Part shown: piece after piece, positions 12,401 to 22,468 of the stretch
How positions within the stretch are numbered: the first letter of the stretch is position 1
How the letters are laid out: each line of letters begins with the position of its first letter
From: Branchiostoma lanceolatum
Taxonomy: Eukaryota > Chordata > Leptocardii > Amphioxiformes > Branchiostomatidae
DNA length: 64,000 nucleotides
Direction of reading: 5' to 3'
NCBI RefSeq assembly: GCF_035083965.1
Contig: NC_089731.1
Location: 3,759,001 to 3,823,000 of the forward strand
Program-made: the position numbers and the translations under genes
The notes under the pieces: generated by a model
Databases searched by the model: none
The model's input: the letters and a program-made list of their open reading frames with translations, nothing else
Told to the model about the DNA's origin: nothing

Positions 12401-13897
12401 GACAAGCTTGAGAAATATTTGTTCATAGCTGGAAGGTCACTGAATTTAAAAATCACCGTAGACTTCAGCATATTTTCACCTGAAAATCTACTCCATCACA
12501 TTGGACAGGGCTCATGGACCTGTGAATATCGACCAATCTTTAAAAATCACCAAATAATCGAGAGAACATGCTAATCTTTGCGTTTCTATTGACCCTCTTT
12601 CTACCCCCTCCTCCTTTATAAGGTACTGAATGAGATCCAGGCCATAGTGGACCACCAGGCCATCAACTCTGCCTACATCAGTACCAAACAGCTGGGGCTG
12701 GAGGCTCTGCTCTTAGCAGGTAACAACAGTAAGCACACAAAAATTCACAGGGCAAATAATACTGTGTGTCTTTTTCCTCAAAAAACGTTTGCAGTCTTGT
12801 AGACTGTATCTATTCTACACCCTCTGTTGTGCTCTTTGTAGCTTTCTACTAGTAGCTTTCTACTGGGTGGTGAGACATTTGCTTGTTACTCTCCCTTACG
12901 TACATGTAGGATTCCTGGTTTTTATGCTGTTTGTCTCAGTGTAGTACATGTACTACAATGTAGGTCTTACCAATTTTTTATGTGTCGGGGTACATCATCT
13001 AACAAAATGATAAAGACTTAGTCCTGAAGATGTTGCTGAAACTCAGATACTGTTGTTTGTTACAGATAAACACCAGTTCCCCCCCAGGATAGCCCAGGTG
13101 TTGGCGACAGTGGAGGGAGTTGTTATGGAGGAGCTGCAGATCAGCATTCAGGAGCATAGGGAGGACTGGGAACAGCATCAGTTGCAGGTGATACCAAACA
13201 TCCATCTCCTTATATTAAAAACCTGTGTCCTGCTGAGCCCGACAATTGTCGATTTGCTTGTTCTGTATGCTAGCCCTGACAGTTGTCGGGTTGAGGGTAT
13301 TTCTAGAATGTTGCACCCGCGCGGTTGTAGTAGAGCGAATTAACTAAAAATGAGTAATATCAAACTAGTACTCTTTGTTTCCAAGGTGGCTGGGCACTTC
13401 AAAAGTGGGTGTATATTTTTGCTTTGGAAATCCAGCAGGACTAAGTGTTTAGAAATTTGGTTCCCATCTGTTCATATCTTCAAAAGAGGAATATCATAGA
13501 AAGAAGCTATCAGTTTGAAATTTATGCTGTTTATAAGTATTATCATTGAATATCTACTGGCCTAACACTGTATATATATTATAATATAACACATATAATG
13601 GCTATTTTCCAGGTTCAGGAGTTTGTGAAGCGCTGTCTGCAGGGCTCCTCCCACCGGTTTGTGCGCCCGTCACGGCGCCTCACCAAGGCGCACGGAACCA
13701 AGTACGTGTCGCAGTTTCTGACGGAACGCAGCGAGATCGTCGTCACACAGATCTACCTGCAGCTCTGCGCCAAGTGCGTTGACAAGAAGTTCAGGAAAAC
13801 GAAGGAGTCTCTTCAGGCCGCGCAGCTGCAGCTGGTGGAGAATCAGGAGAAGGGTCAGAGGTCAACAACAGTTGGAACTGAATCTACTACTAGCTAG
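6446..13897 (+). CDS. Tandem FYVE zinc-finger protein, predicted 601 residues
   Basis: Twelve exons, all phases consistent: 6446-6484, 7460-7683, 8232-8322, 9053-9205, 9638-9787, 10219-10348, 10690-10865, 11242-11355, 11914-12138, 12623-12719, 13066-13187, 13613-13897. FYVE 1 (residues 61-124) has all eight ligands, C70/C73, C86/C89, C94/C97 and C120/C123, with the PI3P motif RKHHC at 82-86. FYVE 2 (about 214-292) also has eight, C218/C221, C234/C237, C242/C245 and C288/C291, but KQKHNC in place of RKHHC; it keeps the RVC motif that finger 1 has as QVC. Residues 293-601 are mostly charged and helical. PI3P-dependent endosome binding follows from the family for finger 1. Yeast Vac1/Pep7 and rabenosyn-5 are possible relatives and DFCP1 has two FYVE fingers, but I could not assign an orthologue. 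Intron 8 contains relic copies of the start of exon 9. Confidence 0.9.
7239..7446. repeat. Foldback element with inverted copies of its flanking intron, next to a splice acceptor
   Basis: The core (about 7278-7402) has ends TACTCTCCAAGCAGAG and the complement, with an interior that resembles the element at 60841-61039 (shared AGGCGTT and GGGCTTTC). The inverted symmetry does not stop at these ends: a further 40 or so bases outside, with TTCAATATGAATTA, CATCAAGTAAATATCATC and ATAAAATC, are repeated in inverse orientation on both sides. The right arm ends about 13 bases before the exon 2 acceptor of the FYVE gene at 7459. An extra half copy of the end motif lies at 7220-7234. Confidence 0.85.
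8961..9012. repeat. Short hairpin with ATGCTAAA...GTTGGAAGAAA arms
   Basis: ATGCTAAAATTTCTTCCAAC (8961-8980) pairs with GTTGGAAGAAAGTTTAGCAT (8993-9012) around a 12-base loop. The right arm and about 12 following bases recur at 32384-32417 in intron 2 of CTDNEP1, so this is a dispersed family rather than a chance palindrome. It lies about 40 bases before the exon 4 acceptor of the FYVE gene. Confidence 0.7.
10918..11062. repeat. Imperfect (CA)n microsatellite
   Basis: A run of CACA dinucleotides with CG and CT interruptions in intron 7 of the tandem-FYVE gene. The open frames across it on either strand are low-complexity artefacts. Confidence 0.95.
11521..11840 (+). pseudogene. Two relic tandem copies of the exon 9 splice acceptor and exon start
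   Basis: The true exon 9 of the FYVE gene starts at 11914 (GCGAGAAGTAACATGCAG). A near-identical copy starts at 11742 after its own CTGCAG acceptor and stays in frame for 32 codons (ARSNMQMLAK, AQADLLDHLT, RLVVEVSSLK) before LQ and TGA at 11838-11840; it differs by Leu for Ser and then loses homology. An older copy starts at 11625 after CTCCAG (acaAGAAGTAACATaCAG) and reaches a stop after 13 codons. Intron sequence in front, with TAATTC and a pyrimidine tract, was copied as well. Starts are 117 and 172 bases apart. Use of either decoy acceptor would truncate the protein after residue 359 plus a short tail. Confidence 0.85.
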
Positions 13898-14879
13898 ACA
13901 GAACTAAGACAGACAGAAAACAACCCCAATTGATCTAGACACCTGTTTTACCAACGTTGCAACCTAATGAAAATATTCACGGATACTAGCCAGACAGTTG
14001 ACCAAAGCTATGCCATTTGCTTCTGGCCTGAGGGATTCAATAGCATTTTAGAATGCAGGTGTTCTTGGGGGTAGTACCTCTGATGAAAACTGTCAAATTT
14101 TGTCAATTTTTTACAATATTATAGTACATCAAATTTTATGTCTATCAGTGTTAAAACTATCATGTATTGAAATGGGTCAAAAGTGGACAACAGTCACTGT
14201 CACTATACAGTGGTAACTGAAATCGACATGATTGTACTACAGTATAGTTAAACACTAATTGAACAAAACTACTCCATTTGCTGCCTACGCCAGTGGTATT
14301 GAATATCAAATGTAAAAAGCAGGACTCTTCATGTAGTTGTATATCTCTGATGAAAACTATGTTGCTCGCAAATTTAATCTATCAGTGTTCAGATCGCTAT
14401 CAGAGGCAGTATTTTCAATGTGCCATTACGCTATACAATATACGCTACGTAGCAGTGTACCTTACCAACACGTAAGGTATTAGGACCAAAATGCCAAAGT
14501 TCACCAAAAGTAGTACATGTAGTTGATAAACTACTGTTTTTATTCAAATGTTCTTCTCATTAGCTGGACCAAAGAATAATCATGACTTAGATAACTAAAG
14601 AATCAGGTGGGTTATAACTAAGATTTCTATACTGTTGCAATTGTTATTGTAAGTTATGACATAGATTTTATGATTATCCAAATAGCTTCTAATACCATCA
14701 CGTAACTCATTTTGTTATTATCATGACGGATTGTATCGATTCTGTACATTGTATTTGGCCCTTATTTGAATTTGTTCGAAAATTTTGTACCATTTATTTT
14801 ATAATGTAAACAGATTATATTGCTAGCTATAAAGATGAAAACAAAAGTGGTTGCTGTGTGTGAATAGTTTTCTCTCCAC

Positions 14880-14885
14880 AATAAA
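14880..14885 (+). terminator. Candidate polyadenylation signal AATAAA for the tandem-FYVE gene
   Basis: AATAAA lies about 980 bases after the stop codon, followed by an AT-rich stretch and then by the hairpin at 14931. It is the best plus-strand signal before the neighbouring gene. Confidence 0.5.
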
Positions 14886-14930
14886 AACATTTCTATTTAC
14901 TTTGGATCAAAGATTAATACTACAGATGTC

Positions 14931-15015
14931 TAGCCTGAGTGTCATCCTAGTAAGTTCCAGGCTCTCCCTGCACCAACAGAAGAGCGTGGAACCAACTAGG
15001 ATGACACTCAGGCTA
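14931..15015. repeat. Inverted-repeat element with TAGCCTGAGTGTCATCC ends
   Basis: TAGCCTGAGTGTCATCCTAG at 14931 is matched by its exact reverse complement ending at 15015; weaker pairing continues for about 12 bases inward. The spacer is short. It lies between two convergent genes, 45 bases after a polyadenylation signal, where a hairpin could affect 3' end formation. Confidence 0.8.
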
Positions 15016-15539
15016 AAAGTTTGATTAGATAGAAAAATTATCAGTCCCGCGCAACACAAGGAAAACAAAACACATTTGAAACTTTTGTATTGCCTTTAAT
15101 ACAATATGCAAAAATAGTGTTGAAACGCAATACAGAAAACAAAAAAAAGATTTACATGACTTTTGTATATTACATTGTGCCCTCTCAAAGTGAGAGGACA
15201 AAAGATTTGTGTTACAAAATAAAATTATCGCGGTTCCACAAAGCTAGGCAGCACTTACGATGTGCTGACTGCATAGTTCTCTGAAATTTTCATTGCTTTT
15301 GAAATTATGATTTTTAACAATTATTATACATACCTCAAAATGTAATCTTATTCCTTAAAATTGCCATATTAGATTTTGTGACCTAAGAAAGACAATATAA
15401 AAATCTAAAACAAATCTACCTTTTGGATATTTTAATCCAGCATCATAAAGTACAATATTTACAGTAGAAAAGCTAAATCATTTTTTGTATAAAATGGCAA
15501 GATATCCACATTTGCGCAACAATGCATGTTTCAGTCATT

Positions 15540-18500
15540 CTAGACCTCGCTTGTTTCTAGGTCAAAGTCTTTCAGCTCTTTCTTCTTCTGTTGCCGACCA
15601 GGAAAGTATTTCATCTCTGTTCCTGACTTATCTGGTTTGCTTGACGACCTCAGCTTGGCTGGCGATTGGTCCCTTCCCCTTTTTGAATGCAACAAGGCGC
15701 CTGATTGGTCCACTCTGTGTGAAGTCTGTAAGGCAAGCGGTGATTGGGTGGGACTTTCAGGGACAAAGAAGGGGTCCATTTGCTCAATGGCTGACGTACT
15801 CAGGTCAGTCTCCTGTAGATGGAGAACGCCAGGTGTGGCCGGATGCGGCTGGTTTCCCGTCCTCTGGAACAGCTGGAGTCGGTACTCAGGTGTCGCCAGG
15901 TGCTTCATTTGCAAGCGGTACTGGTCCACAAGATTTTGCCTCAAGACACCTTTTGGGGTCTCCTGTCCAGCGTCTTTTCCATGCTCGGCTAACACCCGCT
16001 CCTTCGATTTCGACCTTGACCTGTGACCCGTCTTAACCTTTGGCTCGGCAGTCTTAATTTCTGCCCCCATCCAACCTTTGACCGGTACTGCAGAGGGTTC
16101 AGGAGGTGAAAGGTCATCCTCCTCATCACTCATGATGTACCTCTCTGCCTCTCTCCTGTTTCTCCTAGACTTTGTGTTGATGGTGGGAAGAAGTTCGCCA
16201 GCCTTCTCAAAGGGAGACTTTGGCCTGACTCTTTCTAACTGTTCCCTTCTCCTCCTTTCGTCCATCTTTGTTGTTCTTTTGTTCTCCCTATCATCTTGGC
16301 GGATGGCATGGCCTGGACGAGGACTCTTGTCTCGCTGTGAGACAAAAGATGTTTCCTGCATCCCCGACTCTCCGGTGCCCTGATAATCTGTTTGCTTGTT
16401 CTCCAGCACCATCCCTTCCAGCCTTTTCTCTCTTGCCTTCTTCTTTAAGAATGGCACTTTCTTTTTCGACTTTCTGTCAACACCTGAGTCTTCCTTCGTT
16501 CCTTCTCTAGTTTTGGAAACCCTTTTATCTATTTCTGAATCAAATCCCTTGTCCGTAATGTCCGGAAGTGGACTGGATCTTTTTTCCTCTCTGTGACGTC
16601 TCCTGTTTCCAGTTTCTTCTTTTCCTTCTTTCTGCCTTGGTGACATCGGCCTACTTCTGTGCCTAGGTGAGTCTTTTTCCTCCGGTATTTCTTCTACCTC
16701 TACAATTGTAGAAGAAACCGGTTCCATGCAGATGACTGACGCCTCTTCACTCCTTCTTTTCGATAACTTCTTTTTCTCCTGCCTTCTATCTTTAGTCCTC
16801 ATGTCTGTGCCTTTAGACCTTGATTTTGGGATGTCAACTTTACTTTCTGGAACTGTACCTGGCATCTGTACATCTATTCTATCAGGTCCTTCTTCGGGCT
16901 CGTCCATGTTCAATGAAATGTTTGGCGAGCTTTTAGCCATCGCTGTTCTACCGATGAGAACTTGCCTCAACATGTCCTGATCAGTCGGAATGTTGGCGGT
17001 GAACTGAAGGTCGGATTCGCTCCTGCTAATGTGTGAAACCCGATCCTTGTGCTCCATGACTCGGATCTGTCGCAGGGTGTCGGAGGTGTCCGAATCCTCC
17101 TGTGGAATGTTGATCACTATGGACGGGACGTTCCCTGACCTTTGACTACTGACCTGCTTGAGGTCGCCATCGCTGTGTGCCCTTGGGGCGGGGTCGTTTG
17201 CGCGTAACCTTGTCAGCGATGCCGACCTGAGGTCAGGGTTACTGACCGTCACGACACTCGAATTACTGACCACAAGGTCCTGCAGCGTGTACGCCTGCAG
17301 GCTGTGAGGCATGCTGGGATTGATGTGCACCCTGAGCGGAAACTTCTCCTTCAGGAGTTTCTTGACCGCGACCTTCAGCGGTAACTCCAGACTGGCCACC
17401 ATGAAGCTCTTCCCCGTGAATCTCTGTTTTATACAAACTTCCAACCTTACAGTCCTCATCTCCACCATATCCTTTCCTACATCCTCATACTCCAGGCCTT
17501 TCTTGAAAGAGAATTTTGTGGGAACAAAGGTGACCTTGGTGCCCTCCCCTTTGCCCTTGATCTCGTACTTGACCTTGGGCTGCTGCTCCTCGAGATCGAC
17601 TTTGACGTCTTCAGTCTTCCTCTTGGTCTGACCTTTCTTGTCTGGGAGAAGAAGGCTCTTGACATGTAGAGAAGCGATCATGGAGGTGTCAGCTGTTGAA
17701 AGAGAGAAAAAACACATCATTGTATGTATTGAATCTTGTTTAAAGTAAAGAAGTCATATTCTACAATATACATCAACAGAATGAATGAAACACAACCAGA
17801 CATCTACTCAATGAGATCAAATTAAAATTGCAGTAGCTTCCAAGTTTGAAAATTGTGAAAAAGCTCCACCTGGTGGCAGAAGTAGGTCTTGCAGCTCCCA
17901 AACTCGCACCTTCAGAACAGCTTTCCTGGAGTTGTACTCGAAGGACAGAAGCAAGGAGCCACCAACTGTAGTGGGACAAAAAATGAAATACAATACACAA
18001 ATTAATCAAAAGTCTTCCTAACTACTAATGCATACAACACCTGCAACATAATAAATCTTTTCTAGTCAGTAAAAAAAAATGTGCAACTACAAACTAAACA
18101 GAATCAAATTCTGTACCTGCTTCCTCCTCCAGACTGACAGGTTTGTCCTGCCTGTCCCCCCAAGCCGTCTCAGCTGCCTCAGAAGCATCTGTTCGATCAT
18201 CGCTATGGTTACCGGAACCACCTGTTCTACCGTCCCCACCGTTACTGGAGTCTCCTCCCCTGTTCCTGGAGTTTGCCAGTTCCTCCTCCTGCTGTTTGAT
18301 GACCAGCTGACGGGCCTGGCTGGCAGACATGGCCAGGAGATCTTTGACACCTGTTCAGGGTGATAGTAGAACAGGCTTGTTACTTAAATGTTACCAGACT
18401 GCGTTAGTTTGTCATAGAACAAGATAGTACAAAGGTGGAAGCTTTGGTCTGCTTACACACCATCCCTTTGATTACAGCGAAAGGATGAGGTAACAGCATT

Positions 18501-20912
18501 AAAATGAGTGTGTCAAGGAATGTTTTGCTTGTGAGGAAGCTCAGAAGTCAATGCAGATTTTCTATTTTTCTATGCCAGGCAATGTCTTTACATATTACTT
18601 AGGACGACTTGAGTGAAGGGACACTGCATACCAAATCTACTCAAAACGCAACATGGTTCAGGCTGTAATTGTTTTACAATACATTGTGCAGCCTGCTTTG
18701 TACAAAGCACAATTTCAGAGCCTCAGAATAAACCCAGAATACTCACGCAGCTTGTCCTTGTGCTCCTCCAGCATCTTGCGACACTCCCCCTCCGCCACGT
18801 CCACACACGTCTCACCATGGTGGTTCTTCAGGTCGGTCTGTCCTCCCGCAGTCAGCAGAGCCTACAGGGCAGGAGTAGTAAAATGATTATCATGTTTCTG
18901 CTATGAAGGTCATCCTAAGTCACCTCAGTCTGCTTTTTCAAGCTATCTATTTGCAAATTAGTATCATTACATTGAAGTGTCATCCTTGAAAACAGGGGAC
19001 TGCAAAAAATTTGTTGCTGGTTGGGTAAGACAGTTTCTAGGAAGAGAAAATGGATGGGACTGTTTCAATGTGTCCTCTGACAGCAGGTGGTTGCCTGCGC
19101 CAGGTAGTTGCTCTGCCAGGTTTGACTGTATCAAACTTTTCATTCCCGCAAACTCCCTGGAAATGTTACCCTACTGAGCCAGCAAATGGAGGCTACTTCT
19201 TCATAGGAAAGGTGCCATTAGGAACGGGACAGACGTTATGTGTAGACAGAAATGCTCTCTCACCTTGAGACAGTCGGGATGGTCCTCCTTGGCAGCGTAA
19301 TGCAGAGTTGTGCAGCCATGGAGACAGTCTGCTGTGTTAGGGTCACCTGAGGGAAAATCAGACATATCATGGTTATTTGTAGGTCTTAATCATTACAATT
19401 TCTGGGAAGAAAGGCAGAAAATTAAACTCTAGCCCAAGTTTTGAGCTTATACACCTTTGCCATTATACCAAAATGAAAATAAACACAGTTCTATCATACT
19501 TATTAATGGAAAGTTGATTGGCCCTTGCAGTACAGTGTATTATGAAAAGATTTACAATGTACTATACTATACTATAGTCTATAGTGATATGTGTAAAAAT
19601 ACCCCCTTATTCATTTCAGTTAAATGTTAGGCTAGGACTTTTATTTATTACAGACTCTTGGCAGATCCAATAACCATCCAAACATGACAAGAGCAAGCCA
19701 ACACCATAGCTGAAGCATATGGATTACAGCGTGGAGGCATTTTCTGATAATGAATAATTGATGTCCCCATTACAGCCTGTGATAGCACGGCTGACATCCT
19801 TTCACAACCCTTCACAATGGGTAATACAGGACTGCAGTGTCGTGCCAGCATCAGTTTACAGGGAACTATAAGAGACATTCAGATAAGGCTCTGTATCATA
19901 TAAACTTTAAATAAAGGTACCAAATTTTGTCAGACATTGATCTTTATCATGAAATTTGCTCGTAAAGAACCCTGTACTCCATTTCTATTGAATGACCTTT
20001 GCAGACAAGACCGGAGGAAGGTCATCATTTACTGATCAATGAAGAGATGTGACTGATCAAATTGTACACGTAAGCATGTTACTGTGGAGAGATAAAGAAA
20101 GGAAAGATTAAGCTGGACATGTGTACGTGGGCACCGATAATGGCAGTAATTCACAAAGCTACATACAAAGTGAGAAAGGAACAGCAGCTTGAGTAACATT
20201 ATCAGTTTTTTTACAGTGATGTGTATAAAGATTTTGCAAATTGCAGATAAAATTTTCTATGACTTGCAACATTACCAGGGGTTCATCTAAATCAGGAAAG
20301 AGGGGCGTTGCACCCTCTTGTTTCAGCCCAGCGCCACCTTGTCGAATTCAGATTTTAGCCTAATATCCAGCATACAGCCTTCACTCAGCAATGGATTCTT
20401 CCATAAATACATAGAATCCGCTACCTCACATGTGTGTGCTCCCTCTTGTTTAATTTTTCTACAAAAACCCCTGATTACCATAAAAGAAAGAAAAAAGTAT
20501 TTCAAGCCAGGATGGGAATACTAACCAGCCCCAAAACCAGTCACACTCACAATCATCATAACCGTTTACATGTATTTCAGTCAGATGTATTTGACACATG
20601 TAGCAGTTAAGTTATAGCAGCTGCTGCTAAAATTTCATATTGACACTTCTAAGACAAGTTGAAAGGGACTTTTACAATCAATTCTATATAATTGCTAATT
20701 AGATAAGTTAGATTACCTTTAAACTTGAGCAGGAGTTTTAACACCTCCACATCCCCGAGAGATGCTGCCTCATGTAGCGGACTCCACTGGTACAGGCCGA
20801 TCTGGTTAGGGTCCAGGCCGTCCTTCAGAGCTTTCTTCACACCGTGAACGTCGCCGTACCGGACCGCCTCGTGGAGCGCTGTGTCCGAGAAGTCCGCATT
20901 CTCCAACTCCAT
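15540..20912 (-). CDS. Ankyrin-repeat and C2-domain protein with long charged tail
   Basis: Six exons in phase: 20912..20717 (the exon itself opens at 20933 after TCCTAG), 19346..19264, 18861..18747, 18350..18117, 17965..17870 and 17692..15540, giving 958 residues from the ATG at 20912. Exons 1-3 give ankyrin repeats (DTALHEAVRYGDVHGVKKAL, SPLHEAASLGDVEVLKLLL, TTLHYAAKEDHPDCL). Exon 4 is a Q/E-, G/S-rich linker. Residues about 210-360 form a synaptotagmin/RIM-type C2 fold (GGSLLLSFEYN, LKVRVWELQDLLLP, LLLPDKK, KRKT, LEVCI). The usual D-P-Y-V of calcium loop 1 is replaced by SMIASLHVK, so calcium binding is doubtful. The final 600 residues are disordered and rich in K/R, E and S. If the frame runs upstream of the exon, an earlier start is possible; the first seven codons after the acceptor (VVKNHPP) are open. 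No orthologue recognised. Confidence 0.85.
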
Positions 20913-20933
20913 GGGGGGATGGTTCTTTACAAC

Positions 20934-22468
20934 CTAGGACAACAAATTGTACATATGCTTATATTATTACCTGGCATGTAGTGATGCTCCTACAGTGTCA
21001 TTGCCTCCACTTTACAGCATTTGGTTAAAGTGCTTGAATGATGCTATCTTTGCATAATTGATATGTTTATTGTAGAATCGTTACCAAGTTGAAAGGTTAA
21101 TTGCAAAGGGAATGGCTAAATGATGGCTGCAAAATATGTTTATCAAGTTGTTTATGCTTACAGCCTGAGAATATGACATCAAATTACACTGTGAAGTTTT
21201 TTAAGCAGACATCTTTTATACATTGTCAAGTACAGTTTCTGTTTATGTGATGCTCCTAGGAGTCCTACTACTTGTACTACATTGACCCGACATTCATTGC
21301 AGCATTTGGTTAGTGTTGCAGCAATGCTACATCTTTGAATAATTGAAATGTTTATTGCAAAATCGTTACCAAAGGTTAATTGCAAATGACTTACTAGTAT
21401 AAAGACAAGGACTAAATACAATTGACTACAATGATTAATTGATAGATGCAATTGTTTTCTGATTGCCAGTATTTGCTAATTGATGGCCTGGCAGAAATAT
21501 GATTTGATTTGTTCACTGACGAATTCTTATTGTTTCCCTTTATACATTAGAATGTTTAGATTTTGAACTATGCTCCAAGGTAAGTAACAATTGATTTCTT
21601 TCTCTTTACAACTCTTTATCCAACAATAGACTCATTATTATCATTATGTGATTGACTGACTGGCTGCACGTCTGTTATTAGAATTGTTGCATGTCTACAT
21701 GGTTATTTTGCATGTCTATGTATTTCCCGGGGTGGGCGGGGCTGTGGGATGGGTTTATTGTTGTTCTGATCGCCTGTCCCGATTCTCACGGCCCCGTCTG
21801 GTCACCCGTGAAGGGAAGAATGCGGGAAGCATGTAGCCTGCGGGCCGTTGTCATGGTAATCATAAACATTTTGGGTAATCTCGCATGACGGACGGACGAC
21901 TGCTCCAAAAGAAAAGATTACTGAAACGTCAGGTCTATGCATTTAGAGAAAGGGACACTAAAAACGATTGCACACAAACACAAATACTTTTCCGACATGT
22001 TAATGTTAACCTTTTATAGAGGTGCGTCATGTTATAAAATCGTAAGGTCGACTCTTACACAAGTGTCAAGGCTTACTTACCTAATAAGTCTTGTAAAAAA
22101 TGGACTTTCCGAACCTCGCTGCCTCATCTTTCTCTTGACTAGGGTAGACAAATGCTACATCTACCACCTAGTGGTTTAAGGATATCGAAAGACCTACATG
22201 TCCTGAGATATCTAAGGCTAAAAAGAGAGAAAAGACGCACAAAAACAACTGCGAAGTTTCAGACGCCACTTCCGCGATGATGACTCCCTTGGCGCCTCCC
22301 TGAGCGGGCCCGCGCGGGGTATGGTGGGACGGATGTGCGCAGTGCGTACTGCGCAGGTTTCATTAATGGCGGCCGGTCGGCAGGCTGAGGTTTAGTCCGG
22401 GGAGAATCTGACGACTCTCAGCCGCTCCAGGAGCGTACAACTCCGCTCTGTCGCCATAGATCGGGTCT
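20934..22468. promoter_or_regulatory. Divergent upstream region of ANK-C2 and CTDNEP1
   Basis: The right part (about 22270-22470) is GC-rich and CpG-rich and probably holds both start regions. It contains a perfect dyad TGCGCAGT-GCGT-ACTGCGCA at 22336-22355, resembling tandem NRF1 half sites, and a YY1-type AATGGCGGCC at 22365-22374. The left part is intron or leader of the ANK-C2 gene and carries a tandem duplication (20981-21388). I could not find a first exon of the ANK-C2 transcript, which may be non-coding. Confidence 0.5.
20981..21388. repeat. Diverged tandem duplication of about 140 bases
   Basis: Copies at about 20981-21110 and 21247-21388 share, in order, GTGATGCTCCTA, CAGCATTTGGTTA, AATGCTA/GATGCTA, ATCTTTG, ATAATTGA, ATGTTTATTG, AATCGTTACCAA and GGTTAATTGCAAA. 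They lie just upstream (minus sense) of the ATG-bearing exon of the ANK-C2 gene. Confidence 0.75.

Larger units (their letters stand above)
13898..15539. other. Tail-to-tail intergenic stretch
   Basis: It lies between the stop codons of the tandem-FYVE gene (plus) and the ANK-C2 gene (minus). It probably consists of the two 3' untranslated regions. A plus-strand polyadenylation signal lies at 14880 and a hairpin element at 14931-15015. No coding potential was seen. Confidence 0.6.

Noticed and set aside
15485-16036. 183-codon open frame on the plus strand
   Set aside because: It lies fully opposite the large ANK-C2 exon and has no domain pattern; the minus strand carries the continuous 717-codon frame that splices in phase.
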